From CAZGSG01 sp964528095 (GTDB lineage Bacteria; Bacteroidota; Bacteroidia; Chitinophagales; Chitinophagaceae), in contig CAZGSG010000371.1 of the NCBI GenBank assembly GCA_964528095.1, positions 1 through 5,778 on the forward strand: a stretch of 5,778 nt of DNA, given 5' to 3'. The notes under the pieces were generated by a model. The model worked only from the letters and a program-made list of their open reading frames with translations. It ran no database searches and was not told where the DNA came from. The position numbers and the translations under genes are program-made. Positions within the stretch are counted from its first letter, which is position 1. Each line of letters opens with the position of its first letter. Shown one piece after another: positions 4,695 to 5,778 of this stretch.

Positions 4695-5778
4695 TTATCT
4701 TTTCTTTATTGGGTTTTTTGCTTTGAGAGCATCATTTAAAACAGCGCTAACATTTGAAGGCGTTAGAGGGGCGGTTGGCGTATTAAGCCCTCCTCCTAGA
4801 GCATGTTCTTCAATGTCGGTACGAGTTGTAAGTTGGTGTAACATTTCATGAAGATGAGTATCAAGGTTGAATTTTTCACTGGCTTGAATACTGGTCTTAG
4901 TGCCGTTGTTTTCTCCCGGGTTTTTAGAGAATGTACTTACGATAAAATTTGCAGGTGATTTGGCATAATTGATTTTGCCTGTTAAGTCGTTTTGACCTAG
5001 TATTTCCCCGCTTTCCGTAGCGTACTCATCAACTGCTTTAAGATACAAATCTGCAGTTGTAAAATTCTCTTTGGCTTCAACTTTATATTCTTGCACATTA
5101 AAATCAAAGAATACCGTTTCTCCTTCTGAACTTTTTGAGCCTTTCCCGTCACTTCCATTAAATGCTTCATTTAATATCTGTCTAATTTCGGAAACATCTG
5201 AGGAAGAATAAGTCGAGGTAATTCTATCCCTAGGTCCTACACCCTTTTTATGCCAGTCTTCTACTACGACTACATAAACATTTTGCTGAACAACATTTCG
5301 GATAAGTTGACCATTTTCGTCATATTCTTGAAATTTAATTCCTTCTAGACCTTCCAACTCTCTCATGGAAATGGGATTATTACTTGCAAACTGGTATGGT
5401 GTTAAATGTTCAAATTTGGAAGATAATGGATCTGTAGAAAAAAATCTCCCTATTTGCGGGTCATAATTTCTCCATTTATATTGATACCAGTTAATATCAA
5501 GATCCTCTTGTTTCTCTTGTCCATTATACTCGTATTTATTATCCATTCCGCCTGCTGCTCTACTACTTATCCCCGCCATCGTCAACCCAAACGGATAATA
5601 ATGTGTTTCCTCCAAAATTGGACCCGGCGTATGTATCACCTGCAGATTATCAAAGAATACATCATAATTGCTTTCATTGCTTACATATACATAGATATAG
5701 CCATTTTTAGGAATGGGAATAGATGGAATGGTACTGACCGTATGTGATTTAACATTACCAATGGTACCATTGGACATA
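4695..5778 (-). CDS. RHS-repeat core protein, C-terminal end with HExxH tip (5' partial)
   Basis: The last 360 residues of a much larger protein; the frame runs off the right edge and the Met at 5777 is internal. Residues about 27-58 (YIYVYVSNES...FFDNLQV) are the usual run-in to the Bacteroidota RHS-associated core. The core itself shows ETHYYPFGL (57-65), YNGQEKQ (84-90), YDPQIGRFFSTDPLSSKF (105-122) and TPYQFASNNPI (126-136). In RHS polymorphic toxins the core encloses a variable C-terminal tip that is released as the effector. Here the tip is residues about 144-360. It is mostly hydrophilic and has HLHEMLHQL (308-316) with an HExxH zinc motif (His310, Glu311, His314) and a possible third ligand at His325 or Glu323/Glu324. 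A zinc-dependent peptidase tip is the best reading, but the rest of the tip is unrecognised. The expected D-x-D/P-G at the core end is RELEG (139-143). The export route is not visible here. Confidence 0.85.
   Translation of the reverse strand, partial: MSNGTIGNVKSHTVSTIPSIPIPKNGYIYVYVSNESNYDVFFDNLQVIHTPGPILEETHYYPFGLTMAGISSRAAGGMDNKYEYNGQEKQEDLDINWYQYKWRNYDPQIGRFFSTDPLSSKFEHLTPYQFASNNPISMRELEGLEGIKFQEYDENGQLIRNVVQQNVYVVVVEDWHKKGVGPRDRITSTYSSSDVSEIRQILNEAFNGSDGKGSKSSEGETVFFDFNVQEYKVEAKENFTTADLYLKAVDEYATESGEILGQNDLTGKINYAKSPANFIVSTFSKNPGENNGTKTSIQASEKFNLDTHLHEMLHQLTTRTDIEEHALGGGLNTPTAPLTPSNVSAVLNDALKAKNPIKKR

Noticed and set aside
5454..5747. A 97-codon + strand open frame opposite the RHS core
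   Set aside because: It is antisense to conserved RHS core motifs, so it is a shadow frame; its hydrophobic look comes from the complement of Tyr/Asn/Asp-rich coding sequence.

Overview
The window looks like chromosomal DNA of a Bacteroidota bacterium, probably from the Chitinophagaceae/Sphingobacteriia side. The signs are the domain architecture of the copper genes (a DUF3347 protein and a small His-rich protein with a CC pair and a HHPPIPDI tail), a Bacteroidota-style RHS core (YYPFGLTMAGIS...YNGQEKQ), AT-rich intergenic DNA and starts without Shine-Dalgarno sequences. The lineage is inferred from protein style only.

Layout. (1) Positions 1-639, + strand: C-terminal half of a sialidase/BNR-fold family protein whose 5' part lies outside the window. 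(2) Positions 480-2645, - strand: a CopB-type (P1B-3) copper/silver-exporting P-type ATPase. Its last 52 codons are the antisense of the sialidase-like gene. The family C-terminus, including the TM8 metal-site signature, is missing from the point where the two genes meet (about 636-642). This is a rearrangement junction or an assembly chimera. (3) Positions 2646-2831: a gap with two strong hairpins; one is a plausible terminator of the upstream gene, the other sits in the copB leader region. (4) Positions 2832-3305 and 3372-3818, - strand: a secreted DUF3347 protein and a small secreted His-rich protein, separated by a nested hairpin. (5) Positions 3819-4694: about 875 bp without a convincing gene, holding a possible promoter region and two adjacent diverged copies of a repeat with inverted ends (3976-4170 and 4187-4434). 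(6) Positions 4695-5778, - strand: the C-terminal end of an RHS-repeat protein with a variable tip that carries an HEMLH (HExxH) motif, suggesting a zinc-metallopeptidase toxin tip. The gene continues past the right edge.

How the genes work together. The three - strand genes from 3818 to 480 form a coherent copper-handling set: two small exported proteins with Cys, Met and His residues suited to binding copper, followed by an inner-membrane copper exporter. With its C-terminus replaced, the exporter in this particular sequence may not work. The RHS gene belongs to a separate, polymorphic-toxin type of function and is separated from the copper set by the repeats. I found no previously undescribed system that I could defend; the points most worth checking are the copB/sialidase junction, the RHS tip and the paired repeats.
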